The notes: generated from the sequence alone by a model not told the origin. A stretch of DNA of 54,810 nt from DATKHR01 sp035510155 (GCA_035510155.1 DATKHR010000318.1:1-54810), one strand, 5' to 3'; positions 8,026 to 16,682 are shown, counted from the stretch's first letter. Made by a program: numbers and translations.

Positions 8026-9557
8026 ACTCCTCCCGCGACCTTGTTCATGATCACGCTGACGTCGGTCGGATTGATCAGGTCGGGCGCCGTCCATCCGTTC
8101 AAGTCGTATTCGGCCAGGCACGCCTCCGCGAAGCCCTTATAGCGTGCGCTGGCGCCGCTCATGTCGGCGACCATCAGCGTCTCGAAGCGAATGCTTTCGT
8201 GATTGCCGAAGTAGTTGCGCTCGTACAGCTCGTGACGGCCGCCGAACTCGCTGCCGATGGCGTCCCACAGCAGCTTGAACAGTTTGACGCGGGCTTCGGC
8301 GGTGTAGCCGGCCGATCCCCGGACGAATTGATCGAGCAGCGGCCGGAGCTCGGGGACTTTGAAGTCGAGCGCGCTCGAGGGCAGATAGATCAACGCGCTG
8401 GCGAGTGAATTCTCGATGATCTCCTTGATCCTGGGATAGGCGATGCTCGACATGACGCGGTACGCCAGACCCGCATCGATGTTGGGCAGCACGTAGCCCG
8501 GCGTCCACGGCATCGGGTTGTGCGCCATCGCGTCGGTCAGCGCCCAGAACATATTGCGCCAGGCGAGGACTTCGCCGACCTGCGCCTGCACGCCGCGGAA
8601 GTCCCTGGCACCGGTGGCCTCGACCGCTTTCAGCAGCAGCCCGGCGAGAAAATCGAGCTTGACGGCGAATCGCGTGCAGCCCTGAAACATGAATCGCGGC
8701 AGGAATCCCGACCGCGGAAAGAAGTTGTTGACCTTGTCGATATCGCCGTACGCGAACACGTTCTCCCACGGGACGAGCACCTTGTCGAACACCAGAATCG
8801 AATCGTTTTCGTCCATTCGGCTCGACAACGGATAGTCGAACGGCGTGCCCATTACTTCGGCGGTCATCTCGTACGACGGCCGGCAGAACAATTTCACGCC
8901 GCGTGCGCCGGTCGGGACGATGCACACGAACGCGAACGGCTTCGTCTTGATCGGGAGCGCGCCGTTGTTCGCGATGAAGTTCAAATGGGTCAAGCTGGAC
9001 GTCGTCGCCACGACCTTTGCGCCGCTGACGACGAGGCCCGCGTCGGTCTCCCGTTCGACGTGCATGTACACGTCTTTCACGTCGTCGAGCGGCCGGTCGC
9101 GATCGACGGGCGGATTGACGATGGCATGGTTGACGAAGGACACCTGTTCCTGGACCTCTTTGTACCAGCGATGCGCGTTCGCCTCGTACGGTTCGTAGAA
9201 ACCGGAGTTGGCGCCAAGCGTTGCCATGAACGCGGCTTTGTAATCCGGGCTGCGGCCAATCCATCCATACGAGATGCGCGCCCATTCGGCGATGGCATCG
9301 CGCGCCGCGACGAGCTCCCCGGCGTTGCGGGATCCCTGAAAGAAGCGGTGCGTCACGCCGCCGCTGCCCGTATCGGTGGCCGTCGTGAGGATCGACTGGC
9401 GCCGGGGATCATGAAGCGCGTCGTACAACCGCGCGATCATCCGCGCCGTGTTGCGGAAGGCTGGATGCGCGGTGACGTCCTTGACCCGCGCACCGTAGAT
9501 CCAGATCTCGCGGCCGTCGCGCAGGCTGTCCAGATACTCCCGACCGGTGAGCGCCAT
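8022..9557 (-). CDS. HpaB-family FADH2-dependent aromatic monooxygenase
   Basis: The product is 511 aa, the usual length of the 4-hydroxyphenylacetate 3-monooxygenase / chlorophenol 4-monooxygenase oxygenase component (HpaB, TcpA, HadA). The acyl-CoA-dehydrogenase-like fold is evident, with the family opening TGREYLDSLRDGREIWIYG and a conserved centre around ARGVKLFCR and SSRMDENDS. It would hydroxylate a phenolic ring using FADH2 from a separate flavin reductase, which is not in the window. An AAGGA site lies within the end of the upstream cupin, whose stop is one base away. Pairing with an intradiol dioxygenase suggests production of a catechol or hydroxyquinol substrate; the exact phenol is not predictable. 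Confidence 0.88.
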   Translation of the reverse strand: MALTGREYLDSLRDGREIWIYGARVKDVTAHPAFRNTARMIARLYDALHDPRRQSILTTATDTGSGGVTHRFFQGSRNAGELVAARDAIAEWARISYGWIGRSPDYKAAFMATLGANSGFYEPYEANAHRWYKEVQEQVSFVNHAIVNPPVDRDRPLDDVKDVYMHVERETDAGLVVSGAKVVATTSSLTHLNFIANNGALPIKTKPFAFVCIVPTGARGVKLFCRPSYEMTAEVMGTPFDYPLSSRMDENDSILVFDKVLVPWENVFAYGDIDKVNNFFPRSGFLPRFMFQGCTRFAVKLDFLAGLLLKAVEATGARDFRGVQAQVGEVLAWRNMFWALTDAMAHNPMPWTPGYVLPNIDAGLAYRVMSSIAYPRIKEIIENSLASALIYLPSSALDFKVPELRPLLDQFVRGSAGYTAEARVKLFKLLWDAIGSEFGGRHELYERNYFGNHESIRFETLMVADMSGASARYKGFAEACLAEYDLNGWTAPDLINPTDVSVIMNKVAGGV

Positions 9558-9558
9558 G

Positions 9559-10422
9559 CTACTGTCCTTCCAGCTCCCTGGCTCGCTGTTCCCATTCGGC
9601 GACGAAACGGAAGACGTTTTCGGCGGGCGGCTGCGGCGAGAACGTTTCGAGCCATCGAACGGGTTCGCCGCCGGCGTTGGCGAACGCGTGAACGCAGCCG
9701 ACGCCGGTCCAGATCACGTGGCCCGGCCCGGCCAGATACTTGCTGCCGTCGAGCGTCGCTTCGACTTCGCCGCTGAGGATGTAGTACGCCTCTTCGAACG
9801 TGTGATCGTGCAACCCGATGCTCACGCCCGGCTGATACTCGATGAACAGCATCCGATGGTGCCGCGCGCCGAATGTCTCATCGATCATCCATTTGAGAAA
9901 GACGCCCCGGAGGCCGCCGGATGCGATTCGCCCCTCAACGCCGGTCGGGATCTGGCCGACATCGAAGTGCCCGAGCAGATGCTCCGCCGGACGCGGCGCA
10001 CTCGGGGGCTGCGCCGGGCTCGGCAACATCGTGTTTTTCAGAAAGAACGTGTCGCGCGCGCTGCCGTGCGGCCTCGGTTGCGGTGCGGCCATCTGCAGCC
10101 AGCGGACCGGCGCCTCGCCGGCATTGCACCAGGCATGCGGGGTTCCGACCTTCAACGCACCGTAGTCACCCGGTCCGACGAGATAGCTGCGGTCGTCGAT
10201 CGCGACGGCCCCGCGGCCGGCGAGAACATAGAAGCCTTCCTCGAACGAGTGCACGTGCGGATGCAGCGAGCCGTTCGGCGCCAGCTGGCCGATGCTCAAC
10301 CCGGTGTGGACCGATCCCGTCTGCGGGGCGACGAGCTCCGCCTCCGCGTACCCGTCGCCGTGCCCGGCGTAGCGCGGATGCGGACGAAGCGCGCTCTCGT
10401 CGAACCTCCCGAAGTGATGCAT
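9559..10422 (-). CDS. Bicupin (two-cupin-domain) protein, possible ring-cleavage enzyme
   Basis: The product is 287 aa from the ATG at 10422, eight bases after the dioxygenase stop; a TTG at 10467 would overlap that gene and is less likely. There are two cupin barrels: domain 1 with HPHVHSFEEGFYVLAGRG and GTPHAW (residues about 55-110), and domain 2 with GLHDHTFEEAYYILSGE and CVHAF (about 190-250). Both keep the His-x-His, Glu and His ligands, so both may bind metal. The arrangement resembles quercetinase-like and gentisate-dioxygenase-like bicupins. Its place between an intradiol dioxygenase and a phenol monooxygenase suggests an aromatic intermediate as substrate. Confidence 0.8.
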   Translation of the reverse strand: MHHFGRFDESALRPHPRYAGHGDGYAEAELVAPQTGSVHTGLSIGQLAPNGSLHPHVHSFEEGFYVLAGRGAVAIDDRSYLVGPGDYGALKVGTPHAWCNAGEAPVRWLQMAAPQPRPHGSARDTFFLKNTMLPSPAQPPSAPRPAEHLLGHFDVGQIPTGVEGRIASGGLRGVFLKWMIDETFGARHHRMLFIEYQPGVSIGLHDHTFEEAYYILSGEVEATLDGSKYLAGPGHVIWTGVGCVHAFANAGGEPVRWLETFSPQPPAENVFRFVAEWEQRARELEGQ

Positions 10423-10429
10423 GACGTCG

Positions 10430-11326
10430 TCAATCGCCGGGGCCGCGTGGTTGCAGCACGAAATCAAAATCCACGGTGTAGAACGGCGGCTCCAGCCCGA
10501 ATCGATGCGCAGCGTCGTCGAGCGCGTCGTGCCGGACGAAGCGCGCCATCAACGACTCCTTCACGGCAAACACCGCATCCGAGCTGAGGTACGGATCGCT
10601 GTCGTCGAAGATGTGCGTCGTCACGGGCTCGAAGCCGTCCGCGGAGACGACGAAGTGCACATGCGCGGGGCGCCACGGGTGGCGGTTGGTCGCACGCAGC
10701 ATCCGGCCGACCGGACCGTCATCCGGGATCGCGTAGTACACGGGACGGATCGTTCGCACGAGGTAGCCGCCCTCGCGGTCCGTATGGAACACGCCGCGGA
10801 GATGCAGCTCATCGCTGTTCGCATGTTGGGAGTCGTACAGGCCGGATGAATCCGCCTGCCAGACGTCGAGCGCGGCGTCCACAATGGGATTGCCGTTCAG
10901 ATCGAGCACGCGCCCGCTGATCATCGTCGGCACGCCGTCGGCGTCGCGCAGTGCGATGTTCGCGCCGGGCGGCAGGTGCGGCGCCCCCTCGCGATGAAAT
11001 GGCCCGAAGACCGTCGATTCGGTGGCGCGATCGCGCTTGCGATGGTTGATCAAATCCACGACCATCGAGACGCCGAGCGTGTCGGACAACAGAATGTATT
11101 CCTGACGGCGGTCATTGCACATCTGACCGGTTTCGGTGAGGAATCGGATCGCTTCGAACCATTCACGTTCGGTCAGATTCACCTCTTTGACGAAGCGATG
11201 GAGGTGACCGACCAGAGCGCGCATGATTTCCCGGAGGCGCTCGTCAGGCGTCCGGTCGACCCGCCGCAACACTTCGGCGGTGATGTCGTCTTCCGTCGTG
11301 CTCTGGCGTCTGATCGTGCTATCCAT
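10430..11326 (-). CDS. Intradiol ring-cleavage dioxygenase, hydroxyquinol/catechol 1,2-dioxygenase type
   Basis: The product is 298 aa from the ATG at 11326. An N-terminal helical dimerisation domain (residues about 20-95) is followed by the intradiol beta-sandwich. The non-haem Fe(III) ligands are visible as Y164 (GLYDSQ), Y197 (RPVYYAIP), H222 and H224 (RPAHVHF). It should open a catechol-type ring between the hydroxyls to a muconate or, with hydroxyquinol, to maleylacetate. Length and N-terminal domain fit hydroxyquinol or chlorocatechol dioxygenases better than protocatechuate 3,4-dioxygenase subunits. It is the first gene of a minus-strand run with bicupin, HpaB-type monooxygenase and the fusion protein. 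Confidence 0.9.
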   Translation of the reverse strand: MDSTIRRQSTTEDDITAEVLRRVDRTPDERLREIMRALVGHLHRFVKEVNLTEREWFEAIRFLTETGQMCNDRRQEYILLSDTLGVSMVVDLINHRKRDRATESTVFGPFHREGAPHLPPGANIALRDADGVPTMISGRVLDLNGNPIVDAALDVWQADSSGLYDSQHANSDELHLRGVFHTDREGGYLVRTIRPVYYAIPDDGPVGRMLRATNRHPWRPAHVHFVVSADGFEPVTTHIFDDSDPYLSSDAVFAVKESLMARFVRHDALDDAAHRFGLEPPFYTVDFDFVLQPRGPGD

Positions 11327-11356
11327 GGCTCGGTCCGGCGGTCGGCTGTGCGGGCC

Positions 11357-11402
11357 ATTGTATGTTAGACGCGAGCAGAGGGTCCCCGCGGTCTGATATA
11401 AC
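11357..11402. promoter_or_regulatory. Divergent promoter region between the dioxygenase and dehydrogenase operons
   Basis: The 90-base space 11327-11416 separates two divergent operons. On the minus strand a TACAAT -10 candidate lies at 11362-11357. On the plus strand a TATAAC -10 candidate lies at 11397-11402. Neither has a good -35, which suggests activator dependence. An imperfect inverted repeat (TTAGAC at 11364-11369 facing GTCTGA at 11391-11396) sits between them and could be an operator. Confidence 0.35.
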
Positions 11403-11416
11403 AAAACCGCAAATCG

Positions 11417-12298
11417 ATGGCGAATCTCGGGTACGTCGGACTTGGCGTGATGGGCGGGCGGATGGCGGCGCGGCTGCTCGCGAAAGGCCACCGCGTCACC
11501 GGCTTCAACCGCACGCGATCGAAGGCGGAAGCGCTCGCCGGCGACGGACTGCGCGTCGCCGACACGCCTCGCGATGTCGCGGCGGCCGCCGACGTCACGT
11601 TTGTGATGGTCGCGAACTCCGCGGCGCTCCGCGCCGTGGCCGACGGCCCGTTCGGACTCGTCGCGGGCCTTGGCCATGACAAAATTCTCGTCGACATGAG
11701 CACGGTGAGCCCGGTGGTGAGCAGGGAGCTCGCCGCACGCGCGCGCGAGGCCGGCGCGCAGATGGTGGACGCGCCGGTCTCGGGCAGCGTCCTGACGCTC
11801 GAGCAGGGCAAGCTGTCGATCATGGTCGGCGGCGATCGCCCGACGTTCGATCGCGTGAGGGCGATCTTGGAAGACATCGGTCCGAAAGTCACCTACGTCG
11901 GCGCGAACGGGCTGGCGGTGTCGATGAAAATCGCGACGAACATCAGCGTCGCCGTCCAGATGCTCGCGTTCGCGGAGGGCGTGCTGCTCGCCGAAAAGAG
12001 CGGCATCGCGCGCGAGACGGCGGTGGATGTGATGACCAACAGCGCCATCGGATCGCCAATGCTGCGGTATCGTGGACCGTTCGTTCTGCAGATGCCGGAC
12101 CAGGCGTGGTTCGACACCACGATGATGCAGAAGGATCTGCAGCTGGCGCTCGATATGGGGCGAGACCTGCGCGTCCCGTTGCCGACGACATCGACGGCGA
12201 ACGAGTGGCTGACGGCGACACGGGCGATGGGGCTGTCGGCAGCCGACTTCGCGGCGGTGTTTCAGGCGCTTGCGCGGGCCGCGGGGGTGGAGCGGTGA
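11417..12298 (+). CDS. NAD(P)-dependent 3-hydroxyisobutyrate dehydrogenase-family reductase
   Basis: The product is 293 aa, the usual length for beta-hydroxyacid dehydrogenases. The Rossmann motif GLGVMGGRMA is at the N-terminus, the substrate loop DAPVSGS near residue 120, and the catalytic Lys in SMKIATN near residue 175. An Arg follows the dinucleotide motif in FNRTRSKAE, which hints at NADPH. The family interconverts a 3-hydroxyacid and its semialdehyde (3-hydroxyisobutyrate, tartronate semialdehyde, glyoxylate or succinic semialdehyde). It is the first gene of a five-gene operon, with its stop overlapping the E1 alpha start (GTGA). It may produce or remove a hydroxyacid related to the oxoacid used by that complex. 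Confidence 0.85.
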   Translation: MANLGYVGLGVMGGRMAARLLAKGHRVTGFNRTRSKAEALAGDGLRVADTPRDVAAAADVTFVMVANSAALRAVADGPFGLVAGLGHDKILVDMSTVSPVVSRELAARAREAGAQMVDAPVSGSVLTLEQGKLSIMVGGDRPTFDRVRAILEDIGPKVTYVGANGLAVSMKIATNISVAVQMLAFAEGVLLAEKSGIARETAVDVMTNSAIGSPMLRYRGPFVLQMPDQAWFDTTMMQKDLQLALDMGRDLRVPLPTTSTANEWLTATRAMGLSAADFAAVFQALARAAGVER

Positions 12299-13251
12299 AG
12301 GCACAATTGCTCCGGATGCACAGGCAGATGACCGCGATTCGGCTCTTCGAAGAGCGCGTGAACGATCTCTACACCCGCGCGCGGATGCCGGGCCTCGCGC
12401 ACCTGTATATCGGGGAAGAAGCGGTCGCTGTCGGCGTCTGCAGCGCGCTCAGCAGGGACGACTACATCACCAGCACGCACCGCGGCCACGGGCATTGCCT
12501 CGCGAAAGGCGCGTCGCCGGATTTGATGTTCGCCGAATTGCTCGGGAAGAAGGCCGGGTACTGCAAGGGGAAGGGCGGTTCGATGCACATTGCCGATCCC
12601 GGCACCGGCAATCTCGGTGCGAACGCCATCGTCGGGGGCAGCGCGGCGATGGCGACGGGCGCGGCGTTCTCCTCGAAATACCTGCGGCAGGATCGCGTCG
12701 TTGTCTGCTTCTTCGGCGAAGGGGCGCTCGGCCAGGGCGTGCTGTACGAATCGATGAACCTCGCGCAGTTGTGGACGTTGCCGGTGATCTACGTGTGCGA
12801 GAACAACCACTACAACGAGTACACGCACGTGAGCGAGACGACCGCCGGCGAAATCATGGCGCGGCCCGCGGCATTCGGCCTTGCATGCACGGGTGTCGAC
12901 GGTCAAGACGTTCGCGCCGTCTACGGCGCCGCGTCGCCGCTGGTCGACCGCGCCCGGCGTGGCGGCGGTCCGTCGTTCCTCGTCGCCGACACGTATCGTT
13001 TCCGCGGTCACCACGTCGGCGACGTCAGCCGGGAGTATTACCGCGCGAAGCAGGAAGAGCAGCATTGGGTCAAGGAGCGTGATCCGATCGCGATTCTCGA
13101 GGCGTACCTGATCGCCGAACGGTTCGCGGATCAGGCGATGCTTGATCGCGCGCACGCCGAGCTCACGAGCGAGATGGACCATGCGATGCGCTGGGCGATC
13201 GATGCGCCGTATCCCGACGCGGCGGAAGTGACTGAGGACGTGTATGCCTGA
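12295..13251 (+). CDS. 2-oxoacid dehydrogenase E1 component, alpha subunit
   Basis: The product is 318 aa. The GTG start at 12295 overlaps the upstream stop by four bases. The E1 alpha fold is clear: RLFEERV near the start, THRGHGHCLAKG, GKGGSMHIADP, and the thiamine-diphosphate/Mg motif beginning GEGALGQG and closing at CENNHYNEYT. It is close in style to acetoin, pyruvate or branched-chain oxoacid dehydrogenases of bacteria with a separate E1 beta. It would decarboxylate a 2-oxoacid and pass the acyl group to lipoyl-E2. It is followed by E1 beta (8-base overlap), an M24 protein and E2; no E3 is present in the window. The substrate is uncertain. Confidence 0.9.
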   Translation: MKAQLLRMHRQMTAIRLFEERVNDLYTRARMPGLAHLYIGEEAVAVGVCSALSRDDYITSTHRGHGHCLAKGASPDLMFAELLGKKAGYCKGKGGSMHIADPGTGNLGANAIVGGSAAMATGAAFSSKYLRQDRVVVCFFGEGALGQGVLYESMNLAQLWTLPVIYVCENNHYNEYTHVSETTAGEIMARPAAFGLACTGVDGQDVRAVYGAASPLVDRARRGGGPSFLVADTYRFRGHHVGDVSREYYRAKQEEQHWVKERDPIAILEAYLIAERFADQAMLDRAHAELTSEMDHAMRWAIDAPYPDAAEVTEDVYA

Positions 13252-14242
13252 CGCGCTGGCCGCCACTCGCGAGCTGACGTTCGCCGACGCGGTAAGGGAA
13301 GCGATCGCCGAAGAAATGCGCCGCGATCCCCGCGTCGTGCTGATGGGCGAAGACGTGGCCGAGGCCGGAACCGCCTTTAAAGTCCTGGCGGGCCTCGTGC
13401 AGGAATTCGGACCCTCGCGCGTCATCGACACGCCGATTTCCGAGGCGGGGTTCACCGGCCTCGGCGTGGGCGCCGCAATGACCGGGATGCGGCCCGTCGT
13501 CGACATCATGTTCGGCGACTTCCTGACGCTCGTCATGGATCAACTCGCGAACCAGGCGGCGAAGATCCATTACATGTCCGGCGGCAAATGGAAAGTCCCG
13601 CTGGTCGTCCGTACCACGCTCGGCGCCACGCGACGGTCGGCGGCGCAGCACTCGCAATCACTGCATGCCTGGCCGAGCCATATTCCCGGCTTGAAAGTCG
13701 CGGTGCCGTCCACGCCCCGCGACGCGAAGGGTCTGATGAAAGCGGCCATCCGCGACGACAACCCGGTGGTCTTTTTCGAAGACAAGATGCAGTACAAGTT
13801 GAAGGGGCCGGTGCCGTCAGACGATTATGTCATTCCGCTCGGCCTCGCGGACATCAAGCGCGAAGGGAGCGACATCACGATCGTGGCGACGAGCAGCATG
13901 GTGCAGGTGGCGCTCGGCGCGGCGAGGATGCTCGAGGAGATCGGCATCGACGCCGAGATCGTTGATCCGCGAACGACCTGGCCGCTCGACGAGAAAACGA
14001 TCGTCGAGTCGGTGAAGAAAACGTCGCGGGCGATTGTGATGGACGAAGGCTACGGGCGCTACGGCGTCGCCGCGGAGCTCGCGGCCGTCGTTGCTGAAGG
14101 CGCGTTCTACGACCTGGACGCGCCGGTGACCCGACTCGGCGCGCTGCACGTGCCGATTCCCTTCTCACCGCCGCTCGAGGACGCGACCGTCCCGACGGAA
14201 CAATCCGTGTTCGATACGGCGCGCCGGCTCTGCAGGAGATGA
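13244..14242 (+). CDS. 2-oxoacid dehydrogenase E1 component, beta subunit
   Basis: The product is 332 aa, typical for E1 beta. The N-terminal pyrimidine-binding domain has GEDVAEAGTAFKV, DTPISEAGFTGLGVGAAMTG and EIMFGDF-like strands. The C-terminal transketolase domain carries DPRTTWPLDEKTI and DEGYGRYGVAAELA. The catalytic Glu that activates thiamine diphosphate lies in ISEAGF. It pairs with the upstream E1 alpha to form an alpha2beta2 enzyme. The overlap with both neighbours (8 bases upstream, ATGA downstream) shows strong translational coupling in the operon. Confidence 0.9.
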   Translation: MPDALAATRELTFADAVREAIAEEMRRDPRVVLMGEDVAEAGTAFKVLAGLVQEFGPSRVIDTPISEAGFTGLGVGAAMTGMRPVVDIMFGDFLTLVMDQLANQAAKIHYMSGGKWKVPLVVRTTLGATRRSAAQHSQSLHAWPSHIPGLKVAVPSTPRDAKGLMKAAIRDDNPVVFFEDKMQYKLKGPVPSDDYVIPLGLADIKREGSDITIVATSSMVQVALGAARMLEEIGIDAEIVDPRTTWPLDEKTIVESVKKTSRAIVMDEGYGRYGVAAELAAVVAEGAFYDLDAPVTRLGALHVPIPFSPPLEDATVPTEQSVFDTARRLCRR

Positions 14243-15585
14243 CCATGGCGATTCGTACTTTCGGCACGATGGGCGTCGACTGGGAACAGCGGATCGATTT
14301 CGATCGACTGCGCGCGGAACGGCTCGCGCGCATCAAGGCGCTCCTGGCCACGTCGGAGATGGGCGCGCTCGTCTGCTTCGACATGAACAACGTGCGCTAC
14401 ATCACCGCAACCCACATCGGCACGTGGGCGCAGGACAAGATCAGCCGCTTCACGCTTTTGCCGCAGGAGGCCGAGCCGATCCTCTGGGACTTCGGGTCGG
14501 CGGCCAGGCACCACCAGCTGAATTGCCCGTGGCTCGGCGACCGCTCCCGCGCCGGCATCTCGCTGCTTCGGGGTGCGATGACACCGGAGATGGGTCGCGC
14601 TGAGGACGTCGCGAAGAAGATCCGCGTCGAGCTTGAGTCGCGCGGTCTCGCCGGCGAGCCGGTCGGCATCGACGTGATCGAGCCGCCTATTCTTTTCGCG
14701 CTCCAGCGCGAGGGCGTGAAGGTCGTCGACGGCCAGCAGCTGATGTCCGACGCGCGGGAGATCAAGACCGAGGACGAAATCTCGCTCCTCACGCACTCGG
14801 CGATGATGGTCGACGCCGCGTATCACGAGCTCTATATGGCCATGAAGCCGGGCATGCGCGAGAACGAATGCGTCGGCCTCGTCAGCAAGGTGCTTTACGA
14901 TCTGGGATCCGAGTACGTGGAAGGCGTGAACGCGATCTCGGGCGAGCGCTGCAGCCCGCATCCGCACGTGTTTTCCGACCGCGTCCTCAGGCCGGGTGAC
15001 CCGGTCTACTACGACATCCTGCACTCCTACATGGGGTACCGCACCTGCTACTACCGGTCGTTCGCGATCAACTTCGCGTCGCACGCGCTCATCGACGCGT
15101 ACAAGCGCTGCCGCGACTATCTCGACGCGGCCATCGAGCTCATCCGGCCAGGACGATCCACCGCCGAAGTCGCATCGGTCTGGCCGAAAGCGCAGGACTT
15201 CGGGTTCCCGAACGAAGAAGCGGCATTCGCGCTGCAGTTCGGTCATGGCGTCGGCCTCGCGATCTGGGAGAAGCCGGTGATCAGCCGGCTCGTGTCGCTC
15301 GAGCATCCGCACGAGATCAAGCCGGGGATGGTCTTTGCGCTCGAAACGTTCTGGCCGTCGAAGGACGGCTGGAGCGCGGCGCGCATCGAAGAGGAAATCG
15401 TCGTCACGCCGACCGGCCATGAAGTGATCACGCGCTTCCCCGCGGAGCAGTTGCTCGTCGCGGGCGCGACCTACGTCACCGTCAGCGGTCCGTTGCAGAC
15501 GACGCGCGAGCTCGAAGGGACGCCGAGCCGCGAGGTCGCCGAGCTGATCGCCGAAAGCGCGAAGACCGAAAGGGTCGGCGCCTGA
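14239..15585 (+). CDS. M24 creatinase/Xaa-Pro-peptidase-fold protein with an altered metal site
   Basis: The product is 448 aa, with a creatinase N-terminal domain (residues about 25-185) and a pita-bread C-terminal domain (about 190-430). The five M24 metal ligands would be D, D, H, E, E. Here D259 (YYDIL), H336 (FGHGVG), E369 (ALETFW) and E384 (RIEEE) are seen, but the second Asp position is C270 in GYRTCYYR. Standard peptidase activity is therefore doubtful. Related non-peptidases include creatinase, ectoine hydrolase and the DMSP lyase DddP. It lies between E1 beta and E2 with overlapping stops on both sides, so a metabolic rather than peptide-degrading role is likely. A standard start is ATG 14239; an ATG at 14245 is also possible. 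Confidence 0.82.
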   Translation: MTMAIRTFGTMGVDWEQRIDFDRLRAERLARIKALLATSEMGALVCFDMNNVRYITATHIGTWAQDKISRFTLLPQEAEPILWDFGSAARHHQLNCPWLGDRSRAGISLLRGAMTPEMGRAEDVAKKIRVELESRGLAGEPVGIDVIEPPILFALQREGVKVVDGQQLMSDAREIKTEDEISLLTHSAMMVDAAYHELYMAMKPGMRENECVGLVSKVLYDLGSEYVEGVNAISGERCSPHPHVFSDRVLRPGDPVYYDILHSYMGYRTCYYRSFAINFASHALIDAYKRCRDYLDAAIELIRPGRSTAEVASVWPKAQDFGFPNEEAAFALQFGHGVGLAIWEKPVISRLVSLEHPHEIKPGMVFALETFWPSKDGWSAARIEEEIVVTPTGHEVITRFPAEQLLVAGATYVTVSGPLQTTRELEGTPSREVAELIAESAKTERVGA

Positions 15586-16682
15586 TGGCGGTCAGCGTCG
15601 TCATGCCCGCGCTCGAAATGGCGCAGGAGACCGGAAAGCTGATCGCGTGGCGGAAGAAGGAAGGGGATCGGGTCCACAAAGGCGAGACGCTGCTCGAGAT
15701 CGAGACCGACAAAGCGGTCGTCGAGGTCGAAGCGCAAGCCGACGGGATCCTGGCATCCGTCTCGGCTCGCGAAGGCGCCAGGATTCCGGTCGGTCAAACA
15801 ATCGCCTGGCTGGTGCAGCCAGGAGAGCGCGCGCCCGTTCGGGACGCTGCAGACGCTCGGTCCGTCGCTTCCGCCGATATCAGGGTGTCGCCAAAGGCCC
15901 GCCGGCTCGCGCAAGAGCACAACGTCAATCTCGCGACGCTCCAGGGGTCGGGGCCGGACGGCGAAATCGTCGCCGAAGACGTGCTCGCCGCAGGGAGGAC
16001 CGATCGGGCCGACGCCGCAGCCGAGCAGGCAGTTCGCCCGCGCGTTGGCGCGTCATCGGTCGCCCGACTGATGGCCGAGCGGACGACTGCAGGGTGGACG
16101 ACGGTTCCGCACTTCTTCGTGTCGCGCGATGTGGATGCCGGCGCGCTGATGGCCGCCCGTGACCGGGCGGCCGGCGTTTCGCACACCGACGTGCTCGTCT
16201 CGTCGGTGGCATGTGCGCTCGCGAAGCACCCGCAGATGAACGCCAGCTGGATAGAGAACCGCGTTCGCGTGAACAGCGACGTCAACGTCGCGATCGCCAT
16301 TGCCGTCGAGGATGCGGTCGTGGCCGGCGTGATTCACGGCGCGGACGCCCGGTCGCTGACCGACATCGCATCGCGACGAACGGAGCTGGCGAGTCGGGCG
16401 CGCGCCGGGCGCCTGCAGCCGGCCGACATCGCCGGCGCGACCTTCACGATCAGCAATCTCGGCATGTTTCACGTCGACGCGTTCACCGCGATCATCGTCC
16501 CGCCGCAGGCCGGGATTCTGGCGGTCGGCGCGATTCGCGATCGAGTCGCCGTCTTCAACGGGCAAGCGGCCGTGCGCCCGATGATGACGCTGACGTTGTC
16601 ATGCGATCACCGCGTGGTCGACGGCGCGCGAGCCGCGCAATTCCTCGACGACGTCGTCTGCGCGCTCGACCAACGGCGCTAG
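15585..16682 (+). CDS. 2-oxoacid dehydrogenase E2 (dihydrolipoamide acyltransferase)
   Basis: The product is 365 aa, with its ATG sharing a base with the upstream TGA. The domains are a lipoyl domain with lipoyl-lysine K43 in ETDKA (residues 1-80), a peripheral-subunit-binding domain (about 103-140, VSPKARRLA to EDVLAA), and a catalytic chloramphenicol-acetyltransferase-like domain (about 160-365) with H342 and D346 in DHRVVDG. One lipoyl domain and a short linker place it with compact E2s such as acetoin or branched-chain types. It transfers the acyl group from E1 to CoA. E3 must come from elsewhere. Its TAG shares CTAG with the stop of the convergent MetE-like gene. Confidence 0.9.
   Translation: MAVSVVMPALEMAQETGKLIAWRKKEGDRVHKGETLLEIETDKAVVEVEAQADGILASVSAREGARIPVGQTIAWLVQPGERAPVRDAADARSVASADIRVSPKARRLAQEHNVNLATLQGSGPDGEIVAEDVLAAGRTDRADAAAEQAVRPRVGASSVARLMAERTTAGWTTVPHFFVSRDVDAGALMAARDRAAGVSHTDVLVSSVACALAKHPQMNASWIENRVRVNSDVNVAIAIAVEDAVVAGVIHGADARSLTDIASRRTELASRARAGRLQPADIAGATFTISNLGMFHVDAFTAIIVPPQAGILAVGAIRDRVAVFNGQAAVRPMMTLTLSCDHRVVDGARAAQFLDDVVCALDQRR

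Noticed and set aside
6358..8142. A 594-codon plus-strand frame opposite the fusion gene
   Set aside because: The fusion product shows two conserved domains, a signal peptide and an ATGA overlap; the opposite frame is Arg-rich and has no motif.
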